NCBI RefSeq assembly: GCF_000418325.1
Contig: NC_021658.1
Span: forward strand, 7,516,001 to 7,580,000
Length of the DNA stretch: 64,000 nucleotides
DNA from: Sorangium cellulosum So0157-2
GTDB taxonomy: Bacteria > Myxococcota_A > Polyangia > Polyangiales > Polyangiaceae
Direction: 5' to 3'
Shown one piece after another: positions 35,098 through 43,981 of this stretch; position 1 is the stretch's first letter; every line of letters begins with the position of its first letter. Position numbers and translations under genes: made by a program. The notes beneath the pieces are model-generated. The model had not been told where the DNA came from. It was given only the letters and a program-made list of their open reading frames with translations, and did not search any database.

Positions 35098-35785
35098 GCC
35101 GCCTGGCGGGCGCTGCTCCCTGGAACGCGTGCGGCGCGGTGGGAAGGAGCTCGGCGCTCGACCTCCGGAGGGCGTCGCGCGCCGAGCGGTCATAGAGGCG
35201 CTCGGCGAGCGCCCTTCACCTCCCTGCAACAACTTCCTTTGCGAGCGAGAAGCCATGAGGATTCACCGCGCTCGCGACAGAGGCGCGCTATCCCGGGGCC
35301 GAGCTCCCCGACTTCGATCGCGATCCCGCGGCGACAGAAGAGCCCCGATGAATCCACGGATCCGTCAACGACTCACTCGTACACGTGGTTGAGCCAACGG
35401 CACCACGCACCCCACGCTCACCAAACGACTCGACAACAGCAAACAACGTCGTAGACGCCAGCAGAATTCCACCTTGCTGTCGTCGGGGAATAGAACATAG
35501 TTGCCTGGTTCCAGGTTGCCATGAGAAGCGCACATTTCATGTGCTCCCTGACGCCGCACGACCTCGTTCGCCGGAGACGCTCGTAAGGCTGGCGCTTCAG
35601 CCCACGGCGAGGTGAAGCCAGAGGGCGCCAGACCGCGATCGAGCCGCTTCGTCTTACCATGCGGACGCCGACGCCCTCTCTAGTCCTCTTTCTGCCCGCT
35701 TTGGAGAGCCGTTCATTCGATGCCTGGGGCGGACCCGTCTCAGCGCACATATCGTCTTTGTGAAGCGCTGCGGACCGGTGCAAAC
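35098..35785. other. Intergenic region between plsC and the next kinase
   Basis: About 690 bases. From about 35340 to 35560 base composition falls well below the surroundings and minus-strand ORFs of 60-130 codons exist, sharing sequence in different frames (SHGNLEPGNYVLFPDD in one, MATWNQATMFY in another). This looks like a decayed or foreign fragment, but no family is recognised. The kinase promoter should lie in the last 100 bases; no clear hexamers are seen. Confidence 0.5.
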
Positions 35786-37660
35786 ATGTCGAGCAACATG
35801 AAAGAAGGCGAGACATTGGGCGGCCAGTACAAGCTCGTCCAGCGGCTCGGCAAGGGCGGGATGGGCGAGGTGTGGGAGGCGGCCGACGTGCTCGACGGGC
35901 GCAGGGTCGCGCTCAAGTTCATCGCTTGCAAGACCGACGAGCTCCGGAGGCGCTTGCTCAACGAGGCGCGCCTGTGCGGCGCCCTGAGGCACCCGAACAT
36001 CGTCGAGATCCACGAGGTCGGCGAGACCGACGACAAGGATCCGTTCCTGGTGATGCAGCTCCTGACCGGCGAGACGCTCGCGGACATGCTGGATCGCAAG
36101 AAGCGCATCGATCCGCCCGCGCTCGTCGCGCGGATCGGCCGTGACATCGCGGGCGCCCTCGACGCCGCGCACGGCGCCAAGATCATTCATCGCGATCTCA
36201 AGCCCGCGAACATCTTCCTCCACCGCGAGCCCGACGCCGAGGAGCGCTCGTTCACGGTCAAAGTGCTGGATTTCGGGGTGAGCAAGAGCCTGAACGCCAC
36301 CGGGGTCCAATCGACGATGACCGGCCTGGCGGTCGGGTCGCCTGCGTACATGAGCCCTGAGCAGCTGTCCATGAGCAAGCGGCTCGACCACCGGACGGAC
36401 ATCTGGTCGCTCGGGATCATCCTGTACGAGATGCTCACGGGCATGCGGCCGTTCCGGGGCGCGACGGTCAACGATGTGGTGCATCAAGTCCTGTTCGAGC
36501 CGATCCGGCCGGTGTCGCACCGGCTGCGGAGCGTGCCGCCCGCGCTCGACGAGCTCGTGGCGCGGTGTCTGGAGCGGGATCGCAACCACCGTTTCCCGGA
36601 CGCGACGAGCCTCGCGCGGGCGCTCGCGTCCATCGCCGAGGGGACCGCCGTCTCGCGCGTGATCCTGGACATGTCGCCATCGCCCACGCCGAACCCCGAG
36701 CAAGCGTCGATGGGCCCGATGCCCGACGCAGGTCCAGCGAGCCCGGCGAGCCCGAGGCGTGCTCCGATGGACTTCGGCCTGGGCGGGGGTCCTCCTGGGT
36801 TTCCGCGGCGACCCACGATGTCCTCGTCCCCCGCGACCGCGGTCACGGCGTGGCAGGAGAGCACGCTGCCGTTGCCGCCGGGCACACCGGCCTCTCCCGG
36901 CGCGGCCCAGGCCGCTACGGAGGCGGCGGGCGCGCCGCGGCGAGCGCCGCGGCTGGCGCCGACAGGAACGCAGCTCATGTCCCCCTCGGCTCCGACCGCA
37001 TCGCCGTTGCCGGCATGGCGGCGCGAGGCGCAACCGGCAGCCGAGACGAGGCACCCGGCCGTGGACACGCGGAGCGCCTCGTTGCCAGAGCTCTCGCCTC
37101 AGGACGGCGCGCTGGCGCATCCGCCGGAAGAGGCGCTGGGCCATGGGGCGGCCACGGGGCAGGTCCCCGGGGTCACCACGACGACCGCGCCGATCGCGCG
37201 GCCAGCGGCCGAGGGAGCTCCGGCGAGCGCGCCAGTGTCACCAAGGCGCGGTCGGGACGTGGGAGCGTGGCTCTATGTAGCTGTTGGGGCCGGAATCATC
37301 TCGACGATCGCAGCGCTCGTGATCGTCGTCATGCTCGGTGCATCGTCGGACGAGCCGAAGCCCGCGGAAGCGCCCACGCCGCCGGCATCTCCGGGGCGAG
37401 CGCCTCCTGCGACGGCGACATCAGCGGTGCTGGAGGCTCCGCCGATCCCGGACGCCGCCCCGACGACGACCGCGAGTGCGGCGCCGACGCCCCCGACGGA
37501 GCCGCCCCCATCGACAACGTCCCAGCCGGCAACTTCAGGCGCTGCCACCCTACGTCCGCCTGCCGGCGCGGTGAAGCCATCCATCAAACAGCCGTTGCGC
37601 CAGCCCTGTAAACGGTTCATCAAGACTCCCGGCTGCTACGAGCCGAAGGCAAAACCATAG
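35786..37660 (+). CDS. Membrane-anchored Ser/Thr protein kinase (PknB-like)
   Basis: 624 residues from ATG 35786 (an upstream ATG at 35720 adds 22 unlikely residues). Kinase domain 15-280: RLGKGGMGEVWEA, ALKFIACK Lys, IHRDLKPANIFLH (RD type, near 134), DFGVSKS, GSPAYMSPEQL, DIWSLGIILYEMLTG. A 200-residue Pro/Ala linker follows, then one transmembrane helix (about 493-517, WLYVAVGAGIISTIAALVIVV) and an extracytoplasmic Pro/Thr/Ala tail ending in a Cys pair (PCKRFIKTPGCYE). Cytoplasmic kinase and external tail suggest envelope sensing. It is first in a row with a PEGA protein and a Cys-rich lipoprotein. Confidence 0.93.
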   Translation: MSSNMKEGETLGGQYKLVQRLGKGGMGEVWEAADVLDGRRVALKFIACKTDELRRRLLNEARLCGALRHPNIVEIHEVGETDDKDPFLVMQLLTGETLADMLDRKKRIDPPALVARIGRDIAGALDAAHGAKIIHRDLKPANIFLHREPDAEERSFTVKVLDFGVSKSLNATGVQSTMTGLAVGSPAYMSPEQLSMSKRLDHRTDIWSLGIILYEMLTGMRPFRGATVNDVVHQVLFEPIRPVSHRLRSVPPALDELVARCLERDRNHRFPDATSLARALASIAEGTAVSRVILDMSPSPTPNPEQASMGPMPDAGPASPASPRRAPMDFGLGGGPPGFPRRPTMSSSPATAVTAWQESTLPLPPGTPASPGAAQAATEAAGAPRRAPRLAPTGTQLMSPSAPTASPLPAWRREAQPAAETRHPAVDTRSASLPELSPQDGALAHPPEEALGHGAATGQVPGVTTTTAPIARPAAEGAPASAPVSPRRGRDVGAWLYVAVGAGIISTIAALVIVVMLGASSDEPKPAEAPTPPASPGRAPPATATSAVLEAPPIPDAAPTTTASAAPTPPTEPPPSTTSQPATSGAATLRPPAGAVKPSIKQPLRQPCKRFIKTPGCYEPKAKP

Positions 37661-37858
37661 CATTGCCGCGTCATAAGCTGATTTGCCACGGGCGCTGCCT
37701 CGCGCGCGGCTTCGGACAGGGGCCGAACTTCTGGCGTTGAGACTGCAACCTGACCAGGGTCGGACAGGGCATCTGGGTGGGGTCCGATCGGCGCAGCACG
37801 GGCGGACAGCGGGATGGGGGCGGGGGCATCGTTCGCCCCGGAAAGCACAGGTGCAGAG

Positions 37859-39019
37859 ATGGGGGCACGGAGGGTTAGCGGGCGATGGTGGGCCGCGGGG
37901 TTGGTGCTGGCAAGCATGGCGGGAAGCGTGCCAGCCCTGGCGCAGAGCGAGGTCGCGCCGGCCACGGCGCCTGAGGCCTCCCCGGGTGCGGGGGCCCAGG
38001 ACGCGGCAGTCCGACAGCGGAAGGCTTCGCGGCTGTACGACCAGGGGGTCAAGGCTGCCAACGCCGGGAGGTGGGAGAAGGCACGGCAGCTCATACTGGA
38101 GTCCTTTCAGCTCGAGCCAACCGCCGAGAAGGCAGCGAACCTGGGAAGGGTCGAGCTGCGCGCAGGTAAGCCGCGGGACGCGGCGGAGCACCTGGCGTTC
38201 TTCCTGCGGGAGGCGAAGGAGATACAGCCAAGCGACCGGGACCGCGCCGAGCGGATGCTGACCGAGGCCAAGGCGAAGATCGGGACGGTGACGGTCCAGG
38301 TCGAGGCAGGAGCCGATGTGCTGGTGGACGGGCACCCGTTGGGTACGGCGCCGCTCGAGAGGCCGGTGTTCGTGGAGCCGGGGAGCCGGCGCTTCGAGGC
38401 CAGGAAGCCCGGAACGGCGTCCGCAAGCCAGGAGCTGCAGGTACAGGCCGGGTCCGCGCCGGAGGTACAGCTCACGCTGGCGGCGAGCACGGGGCCGGCA
38501 ATCCAGGTGGTGGAGGCGCCGGCAGCTTCCGCATCGGTGGTGGAACAGAGGCCGGTAAGCGTGGTTGTGGCGAGGCCAACGGTCGGATCGGGGAACGTGG
38601 CGGACACGCGCCCCAGTACGGGAGGCTCGAGCTGGAGGACCTGGGCCATCGTGAGCGGGGCAGGTCTCGCCGTCGTGGGGGTCGGTGTCGGCGTGGGGTT
38701 CTCGGCGGTCGCGGCCGCAGACAACGCTGATTTCACGAAGGAGCGCGACCGACTCGTGAGGGAGACGCCGATCGGGGAAACGATCTGCCCGGGGCGGGAA
38801 CATGACGTTCGCTGCCGGAAGCTGACCGAGCTCGCGAACGTCAGGGACCGGAATCAAGCCATCGGCATCGCTGGGTTTGCGGTGGGTGGGCTCGCGGCTG
38901 CGGGGACGCTGGCGCTGGTTCTTTGGAAGGCCGAGCGACCGGCGCAGACCGCGAAGGCGGAGCCGGATTTCATCGTTGTACCCTCGATGCACGGGGTACT
39001 TGCGGCAGGCACTTTCTGA
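37859..39019 (+). CDS. Secreted TPR and PEGA-domain protein with C-terminal membrane helices
   Basis: 386 residues from ATG 37859. A signal peptide is cut after PALA (residue ~30). A TPR-like helical part (LYDQGVKAANAGRWEKARQL, then GKPRDAAEHLAFFL) is followed by a PEGA beta domain beginning GTVTVQVEAGADVLVDGHPLG, which often decorates myxobacterial surface proteins. Two hydrophobic segments (WAIVSGAGLAVVGVGVGVGF and a later GIAGFAVGGLAAAGTLALV) bracket a Cys-bearing loop. The gene order kinase, PEGA protein, Cys-rich lipoprotein recurs in this phylum. I infer a cell-envelope role near the kinase's external tail. Spacing to the kinase is about 200 bases. Confidence 0.82.
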   Translation: MGARRVSGRWWAAGLVLASMAGSVPALAQSEVAPATAPEASPGAGAQDAAVRQRKASRLYDQGVKAANAGRWEKARQLILESFQLEPTAEKAANLGRVELRAGKPRDAAEHLAFFLREAKEIQPSDRDRAERMLTEAKAKIGTVTVQVEAGADVLVDGHPLGTAPLERPVFVEPGSRRFEARKPGTASASQELQVQAGSAPEVQLTLAASTGPAIQVVEAPAASASVVEQRPVSVVVARPTVGSGNVADTRPSTGGSSWRTWAIVSGAGLAVVGVGVGVGFSAVAAADNADFTKERDRLVRETPIGETICPGREHDVRCRKLTELANVRDRNQAIGIAGFAVGGLAAAGTLALVLWKAERPAQTAKAEPDFIVVPSMHGVLAAGTF

Positions 39020-39044
39020 ACAGATGCAGACGGAGGTCAACACC

Positions 39045-39818
39045 ATGCCACAGCGCAAGATCCGGACATTTGCCTGGGTCGGCTCTGCCTCGATGGGCGT
39101 CACCGGTCTGTGCATGCTGCAAGCGGTGGGCTGTTACGAGCGCGCCCAGTTGGCTTACGACAGAAAAGGAGAGTGCTCCGACGGTGCGGAAGGATGCACG
39201 TCGATGAGCGCCACCACCGGGGCAGGCGGAGCACCGAATGCAACCAGCACAGGCGCAATGGACGGCAGCAGATGCGAATGCGACGAAGACGACAATCCAT
39301 GCACAACATGCGACGGCCCGACATGCAAGAACACCGTCGCAGGCAAGGAGTGCGGAGACGAAGGACACATATGCGATGGCCACGGCGAATGTGTCCCTTG
39401 CCTGAAGGTTGTCGTAGACTGCGGAGGAGCGACGTGCCCACGCTGCAACGGCGTGCAATGCGAAGACGACACGCAGTGCCAGAGCGGCATCTGCGAGGAT
39501 GGACATTGCCGCAACACAAGATGTGGCCAATGCAAATCCTGGAGCACCGACAGCAGGTGCCGAAACATCGAATTCAACAAGCAAGACAACGACGCATCAA
39601 ACGAAGATCTATGCCAGTTCCCGAAGGCATGCGATGGCAACGGAAATTGCAAATCCGCGCTTGGACAGGGATGTACGAACGGGATCCAAGATTGCATTAG
39701 TGGAAACTGTGAAGGAGGCAAATGCCTCTCAGACTTTGGCCAAGGATGCACCAGCGACGAGCACTGCATCCCGCCGTACGAATGCTCTACCGACACTGAA
39801 GCTTGCGGATCCCCCTGA
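39045..39818 (+). CDS. Cys-rich secreted lipoprotein
   Basis: 257 residues from ATG 39045, selected because CGGAGGT lies 7 bases upstream; ATG 39024 is an alternative. The lipobox LQAVGC (Cys near residue 28) makes it a lipoprotein. The mature part has over 30 Cys in EGF/dickkopf-like patterns (CDGHGECVPC, DDTQCQSGICEDGHC, DEHCIPPYEC), suggesting disulphide-bonded knots. GC content and codon use are visibly lower than in neighbours (many AAC, AAA, ACA codons), possibly a sign of relaxed selection or transfer. It is the last gene of the kinase/PEGA row. Confidence 0.8.
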   Translation: MPQRKIRTFAWVGSASMGVTGLCMLQAVGCYERAQLAYDRKGECSDGAEGCTSMSATTGAGGAPNATSTGAMDGSRCECDEDDNPCTTCDGPTCKNTVAGKECGDEGHICDGHGECVPCLKVVVDCGGATCPRCNGVQCEDDTQCQSGICEDGHCRNTRCGQCKSWSTDSRCRNIEFNKQDNDASNEDLCQFPKACDGNGNCKSALGQGCTNGIQDCISGNCEGGKCLSDFGQGCTSDEHCIPPYECSTDTEACGSP

Positions 39819-39852
39819 AGCAACACCGAGATTGGCAAATTCGGACGACAGA

Positions 39853-41337
39853 TCACGGCACCTTGAACACGGAACGACCACTCTTACCCCCCATTCCTGA
39901 AGACTTCCGCGTCCCTCCACCCCGCTTGACCTTGTCTGCGCTCGGTGACCTCTGCGCGCCGCCTTCCGTAGGCGCCGACGAAGCAGTCGGCGCCGAGAGC
40001 AATGCCCCGATCGCAGCGGTCGGTGCCGAACCAGGCGCCTCCATGCTCGTAGCTCGAGGCGCCTTCTCCTCGCCTCCATAGCTCGCCGAACTGGCCAACG
40101 CCGACGGGCTGCCGATCTGGTTCTCCACCCTCGCCCCGCTCATCCCGAGCGCTACCGCCGCGGCCGCTCCCCCGATCGCGAGCGCGACCCCAACACCGAT
40201 CAGCAGCCCCAGCTGCCTTCGTGACCTGTCGATGGCCGCCGTTGCGCCCTCGATCTCGGCCTCCCGGACGGCGGGCCTCTTCGCGCGCTCGATCGTCCTT
40301 CCCGTCCCCGCCCCGACGGCGACCCCTCCATCGCCGCGCGCGGCCCCAGCCCGCGCCGGCGCCCCCTCCACCGCGCGCGCGGCCCCTCTCTCCGATCCCG
40401 GCTGCCCGTCGAATGGCTGCCACCCGGCCATCACCGGCTGCCGCGCGCCCCGGACCTCTTGCGCCCCGAAGAGCTGCTCCGCGACCTCCTTGGGCTCGTG
40501 CGGCACATCCCCGAGCCGCAGCACCCGGCCGCCCTCTGCTTCGGCCCTGGCCTCGTGCTCCGGCACGAACCGGACCGACACTCCCCCCAGCATATCCGCC
40601 TCTCGACCGTTCGAGATCGCCGTCCAGCGGATATCCGACTCGACCAGGACCCCGGCGATCCGTGCCGCGCACGCCGCGATCGCGTCAAAGGGCTCGTCCG
40701 GCCCGTGCACGATCACCACCCGCCTCGGAGGATCCGCCTCCGCCGCCGTCCACCGGAGGCCGAGGAGGCTCGGCTCGGGCGCTGGCAAATCAGCAAAATC
40801 CACGATGTACCCGCGGAGGATCGGCAACAGCGCGTCGGCGTTCTGCCCGTACCGCACGTACGTGTGGTACCAGCCGCTCCCCGACGCCTCCGAGTCGACC
40901 CCCGGCAGCAGCTTGCGATGGAACGAGAGCGCCACCTCGAGGAGACCCGCCGCGTCGAGGTGCCGGTCGATCGCCGCGATCGCGTGGCAGAACGGCGGAT
41001 CTTGCCTGCCAGCGTGATCCTTGGCGCCCTGGATCCGCAGCCCGAAGAGCAGCGCCACGCCACCGTGGCCGGGCTCGTGCTGCGTGTCGTCCCGCGACAG
41101 GTTGCCGATCGCGAACGCGTACTCGTGCCGGGAGCGAGGCTCGATGTAGTTGATCAGCTGCGTGAGGTGGCTGAAGTGCTGCTGCGTGAGCGGCCCCTGC
41201 GGCACGTCGGGCCGGTAAATGAAGTCGATCTGGTGCCCGGGCACGTTCCCATGCAGAAAATGATACCAGACCTCTCCCGGGGCGGCCTCGTAGGTCGGCA
41301 CGACATAGCCCGCCGCCGGCGCGTCGTGCACCGTCAT
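39853..41337 (-). CDS. GTPase-associated protein with C-terminal membrane helix (GAP1-N-like N-terminus)
   Basis: 494 residues; the start overlaps the GTPase stop as ATGA, so the two are co-translated. The N-terminus has EVWYHFLHGNVPGHQIDFIY, recalling the HG...GH motif of GAP1-N domains that accompany GTPases in bacterial conflict systems; this resemblance is by eye. A mixed alpha/beta region (RYGQNADALLPILRGY, RRVVIVHGPDEPFDAIAACAARI) occupies residues 60-300, then a disordered linker, a transmembrane helix (about 385-407, LGLLIGVGVALAIGGAAAAVAL) and a Ser/Ala/Lys tail. It could be the effector or regulator of the membrane GTPase. I cannot name an enzymatic activity. Confidence 0.72.
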   Translation of the reverse strand: MTVHDAPAAGYVVPTYEAAPGEVWYHFLHGNVPGHQIDFIYRPDVPQGPLTQQHFSHLTQLINYIEPRSRHEYAFAIGNLSRDDTQHEPGHGGVALLFGLRIQGAKDHAGRQDPPFCHAIAAIDRHLDAAGLLEVALSFHRKLLPGVDSEASGSGWYHTYVRYGQNADALLPILRGYIVDFADLPAPEPSLLGLRWTAAEADPPRRVVIVHGPDEPFDAIAACAARIAGVLVESDIRWTAISNGREADMLGGVSVRFVPEHEARAEAEGGRVLRLGDVPHEPKEVAEQLFGAQEVRGARQPVMAGWQPFDGQPGSERGAARAVEGAPARAGAARGDGGVAVGAGTGRTIERAKRPAVREAEIEGATAAIDRSRRQLGLLIGVGVALAIGGAAAAVALGMSGARVENQIGSPSALASSASYGGEEKAPRATSMEAPGSAPTAAIGALLSAPTASSAPTEGGAQRSPSADKVKRGGGTRKSSGMGGKSGRSVFKVP

Positions 41338-42494
41338 CGCTCACCTCGCTCCTCACCTCCACGCGGCGGGGGCGGCTTCGGGGGCGAGCCCGGAAGTCGT
41401 ATCGTGCTCTTCAGCCCGGCCACGCGCTCGGACGTCGAGGCAGCTCTGGGCAGCGGCGGCGGCGCCACGAGCTCGGCCACCGAGATCACCGGATCCTCCG
41501 CGATCGCCGCAGGCTCCGGCGCGGGCGCCGCCGGGGGCAGCTCAGGCGACGGGCGCTCGCTCGGCGCAGGCCCCCTCGGCTCCGAGACGTCGGACTTCAT
41601 GCGCTGGAGCAGCTGGACGTCGTAGGCGCTCTTCGGGAGGATCCGCTCCACGAAATGCGAGAACAAAAGGTGGGTCGAGTGGCCGTAGCTCGCTGACCCC
41701 ACGAGCACCCGCACGCTGACCTGGGTCGAGAACCTGCTCAGGTTCTCGAGCAACGGCGCGTACAGCTTCTTTGCCTGCTCCTCGACCTGCGCCGGCGTCC
41801 CGGCGAGCAGATCGCTCTTGTTGATGAACAGCACGACCGTCTTGCAAGAGGTCAACGTCTTCGGCGCGAACAGGAACTTGAGCACCTGGGCCTGGAACTC
41901 CTGGAGCTGCTCCTGGATGCGGCTCTGCTCGAACTGCTTGGCCTCTTTACCGCCGAGGTCCACCACGATCAGCACCCCGTGGATCTCGTCGACGATGAGC
42001 TGCTGCACCGCCTCGACGATGTGCTCGCCGCCCCAGTCATGGACCTCGAAGACGTGCTCGAGCACCACGTCCTTCTGCGGCACGTGGCTCACCGTCCGCT
42101 CGTACCGCTCGAACTTCGTGCCCTCGAGCGTGCCCAGATCGATCAGCGGATTCGCCCATTTGAGCGTGAGCGAGGTCTTCCCCGTCGCCTTCACCCCGAG
42201 CGTCAGAATCCTGTACGTCTTCCGGACGATCTTCGGGCGCCGCTCCAGCTCGGCGCTGAGGCTCTTGATGTGCCCGTCCATGTACTCGAGGCAGCTCTCC
42301 GCCCGCGCGTGCTCGTCGTTCAGAGCGGTGAGCGTGCCGCCGAGCCTGCCGTTCTCGACGTGCAGCAGCTCGATCTTCCGCTCGGCCTGCTCGAGCTCGC
42401 GCGCCAGCTTGGACGCGCGGACGCCGATGAGCACGAGGACGCCGACGACGCACGCGGCCACCAGGGCGATGAGGATGATGACGACAGGGAACAT
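41334..42494 (-). CDS. Membrane-anchored small GTPase-like protein
   Basis: 386 residues from ATG 42494 (GTGAGG six bases upstream). An N-terminal helix (residues 2-24, FPVVIILIALVAACVVGVLVL) anchors it. A coiled coil (30-85, ELEQAERKIELLHVENGRL) is followed by a Ras-like G domain: P-loop GVKATGKTSL (~102), a Walker B-type HDWGGEHIVEA, LIVVDLGG and the base-recognition NKSD in VVLFINKSDLL. After the G domain, residues 300-386 are Pro/Ala/Glu-rich and disordered. In place of the usual DxxG there is HDWGGEH, which could indicate altered hydrolysis. Coupled to the HG...GH protein, it looks like a two-component membrane GTPase module. Confidence 0.82.
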   Translation of the reverse strand: MFPVVIILIALVAACVVGVLVLIGVRASKLARELEQAERKIELLHVENGRLGGTLTALNDEHARAESCLEYMDGHIKSLSAELERRPKIVRKTYRILTLGVKATGKTSLTLKWANPLIDLGTLEGTKFERYERTVSHVPQKDVVLEHVFEVHDWGGEHIVEAVQQLIVDEIHGVLIVVDLGGKEAKQFEQSRIQEQLQEFQAQVLKFLFAPKTLTSCKTVVLFINKSDLLAGTPAQVEEQAKKLYAPLLENLSRFSTQVSVRVLVGSASYGHSTHLLFSHFVERILPKSAYDVQLLQRMKSDVSEPRGPAPSERPSPELPPAAPAPEPAAIAEDPVISVAELVAPPPLPRAASTSERVAGLKSTIRLPGSPPKPPPPRGGEERGER

Positions 42495-43162
42495 ACGCGC
42501 CTCACGTGAGTAAACGACCAGAGCAGATTGCGGAGCCGCCCGACCATCACGGCGATGCCCATCCAACGCCGCGCTTGAACTACCGAGGCCGCACAAGCCG
42601 AAGCGGGACGTCGACCTGCACGAGGCTGTCGCGCGCGCGTGCTCGCCACCCGTCCTCGTTGCGATGACGTCCGCCTGGTGGTTCGACGAAGCGCCCAATC
42701 AGGGGAGCGGCGAGGCGATGATGTCGCGGCTTCGCTCGAATCCGCCGAGGAGCACCGGCCCGACGCTCACGAGGGCGAAGGCGATCGTGAGCCCCGCAGC
42801 TCCGACGAGGACGACCTATTCTGTCGAGGCGGCGGCGCGCGTATCGCAGAGCAGCTTCACTCTCCTTCGAAGCGGCCAGTTCCCGAACACCGCGACAGCG
42901 TACATCGTTGCAGCGCTTGCGGCCAGGGCTCGCGCCTTCCATTGCTTTCGGCTCACCGTGAGGTTCGCGCGCGACGGACGGCCGGTGAAAGCAGGGATGT
43001 TCGACGTTCATCGGCGGCTTCCCTCCATGGAGGCTCGATGTAGCGACCGCGAGATCGTCCTCGTCGATTTGGCGCTCGCCCGGCCTTGCCGCCGGCCGAT
43101 GGGCGACTTCGGCTTCGCCGGGGGGCGCCTCCACGTCGCCAGCGTCGCCGGCGATCTCGTCA
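42495..43162. other. Region without a confident gene
   Basis: About 670 bases. Both strands carry open frames (the longest on minus, 42580-43281, and on plus, 42664-43590), but none has a family motif or ribosome site, and each overlaps the other. Composition is less GC-rich than average. Probably decayed sequence linked with the autotransporter-like relic that follows. Confidence 0.45.
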
Positions 43163-43312
43163 ATGCGCAGACCGGTCACCCTGCTCGGCTGGAGCGGCGA
43201 GCTCACCGGCACGTTGGCGGCCGTGAACATCGCGCTGCCGCTCGCGCCGGGCCTCGCCTGGGACACCTCGGCGCTGTACACGACCGGCGAGCTCTCCGTC
43301 GTCCCTTCCCGA
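43163..43312 (+). pseudogene. C-terminal relic of an autotransporter-repeat/PEP-type surface protein
   Basis: In one frame the segment reads VTLLGWSGELTGTLAAVNI followed by LAWDTSALYTTGELSVV, the characteristic closing strip (G-x-F/L-x-x-L-x-LP...WDTS-x-L-x-x-x-G-x-L-x-V) of autotransporter-associated beta-strand and PEP-type surface proteins. No matching upstream repeats are in frame, so only a stub remains. The identification rests on this motif alone. Confidence 0.4.
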
Positions 43313-43507
43313 GGTGTCAGGCGCGGCGCGCGCGCTCCGCGCCGCGCGCGCCCCCGTCCTGCGCATCGGTGGCCGCCATCCCCGGCCAGGGGCGGCTCGC
43401 GAGCGGCGAACGAGGCACGGCCAGCAGGGAGCCCTCCCCTGCCCCGCGCTCCCGCCTACCGCCGGCCGAACAGCATCGGCGCCCCTCCCCTGCCCCGTCT
43501 ACCGGCG

Positions 43508-43981
43508 GACGGCCTGGCCCCCGCCCAGTTCCTGCCGATCGCGTTCGGGTTGCTCGCCGGGAGCGTTGTCGCGAGAAGCCGGCTGTGTGAACCGCAACTC
43601 AGCGAGGAGGAGGCGGCTGGAACTCTCGTGTTCGACAGTCACCTCACCTCCGGCCGGGTCGCGCGCCTCCAGCGTGCGAACAGGCCCGCGGTCGGGTCGA
43701 AGGCACCGTCGCAGAGCGCCTTCCCCGAGGTCGATCCCCCCACGCTGGAGGCGTTCTGGCAGGCCGCCCAGTCGAGCCGTTCGATCGCGGCTCGAGCCAT
43801 CCTGCTCAGGGTGCTTCTGGAGCACGGGGCGCTTCACACCGCCCGCCACACGGCGATCGTCGACACCATCCTGCTGGACCCGCACATCTATCACGATGGC
43901 GGCTGCGTTTACTGGTTGTGGAGAGCCATTTCCGCCCGCTGGAGCGAGCCTGGCTCGCACGGCCGCGAAGCGCGCCCCTGA
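43508..43981 (+). CDS. Hypothetical protein, start unresolved, possibly the front half of the next gene
   Basis: About 157 residues in one plausible frame. It has a hydrophobic N-terminal strip (PAQFLPIAFGLLAGSVV), SEEEAAGTLVFDSHLTSGRV, and a helical end (SIAARAILLRVLLEHGALH, VDTILLDPHIYHDGGCVYWLW). It overlaps the following gene by 64 bases in a different frame. The helical, Leu-rich style of both suggests one protein split by a frameshift around 43920-43960. No ATG or GTG with a ribosome site was found. No family recognised. Confidence 0.4.
   Translation, partial: DGLAPAQFLPIAFGLLAGSVVARSRLCEPQLSEEEAAGTLVFDSHLTSGRVARLQRANRPAVGSKAPSQSAFPEVDPPTLEAFWQAAQSSRSIAARAILLRVLLEHGALHTARHTAIVDTILLDPHIYHDGGCVYWLWRAISARWSEPGSHGREARP

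Noticed and set aside
35288..35816. Minus-strand ORFs of 64-132 codons before the kinase at 35786
   Set aside because: They overlap one another in different frames, run into the kinase 5' region and show no family; at most a decayed fragment.
42580..43281. A 233-codon minus-strand ORF between the GTPase and the autotransporter relic
   Set aside because: No motif, no ribosome site, biased Arg/Pro composition, and the opposite strand has a recognisable surface-protein strip.
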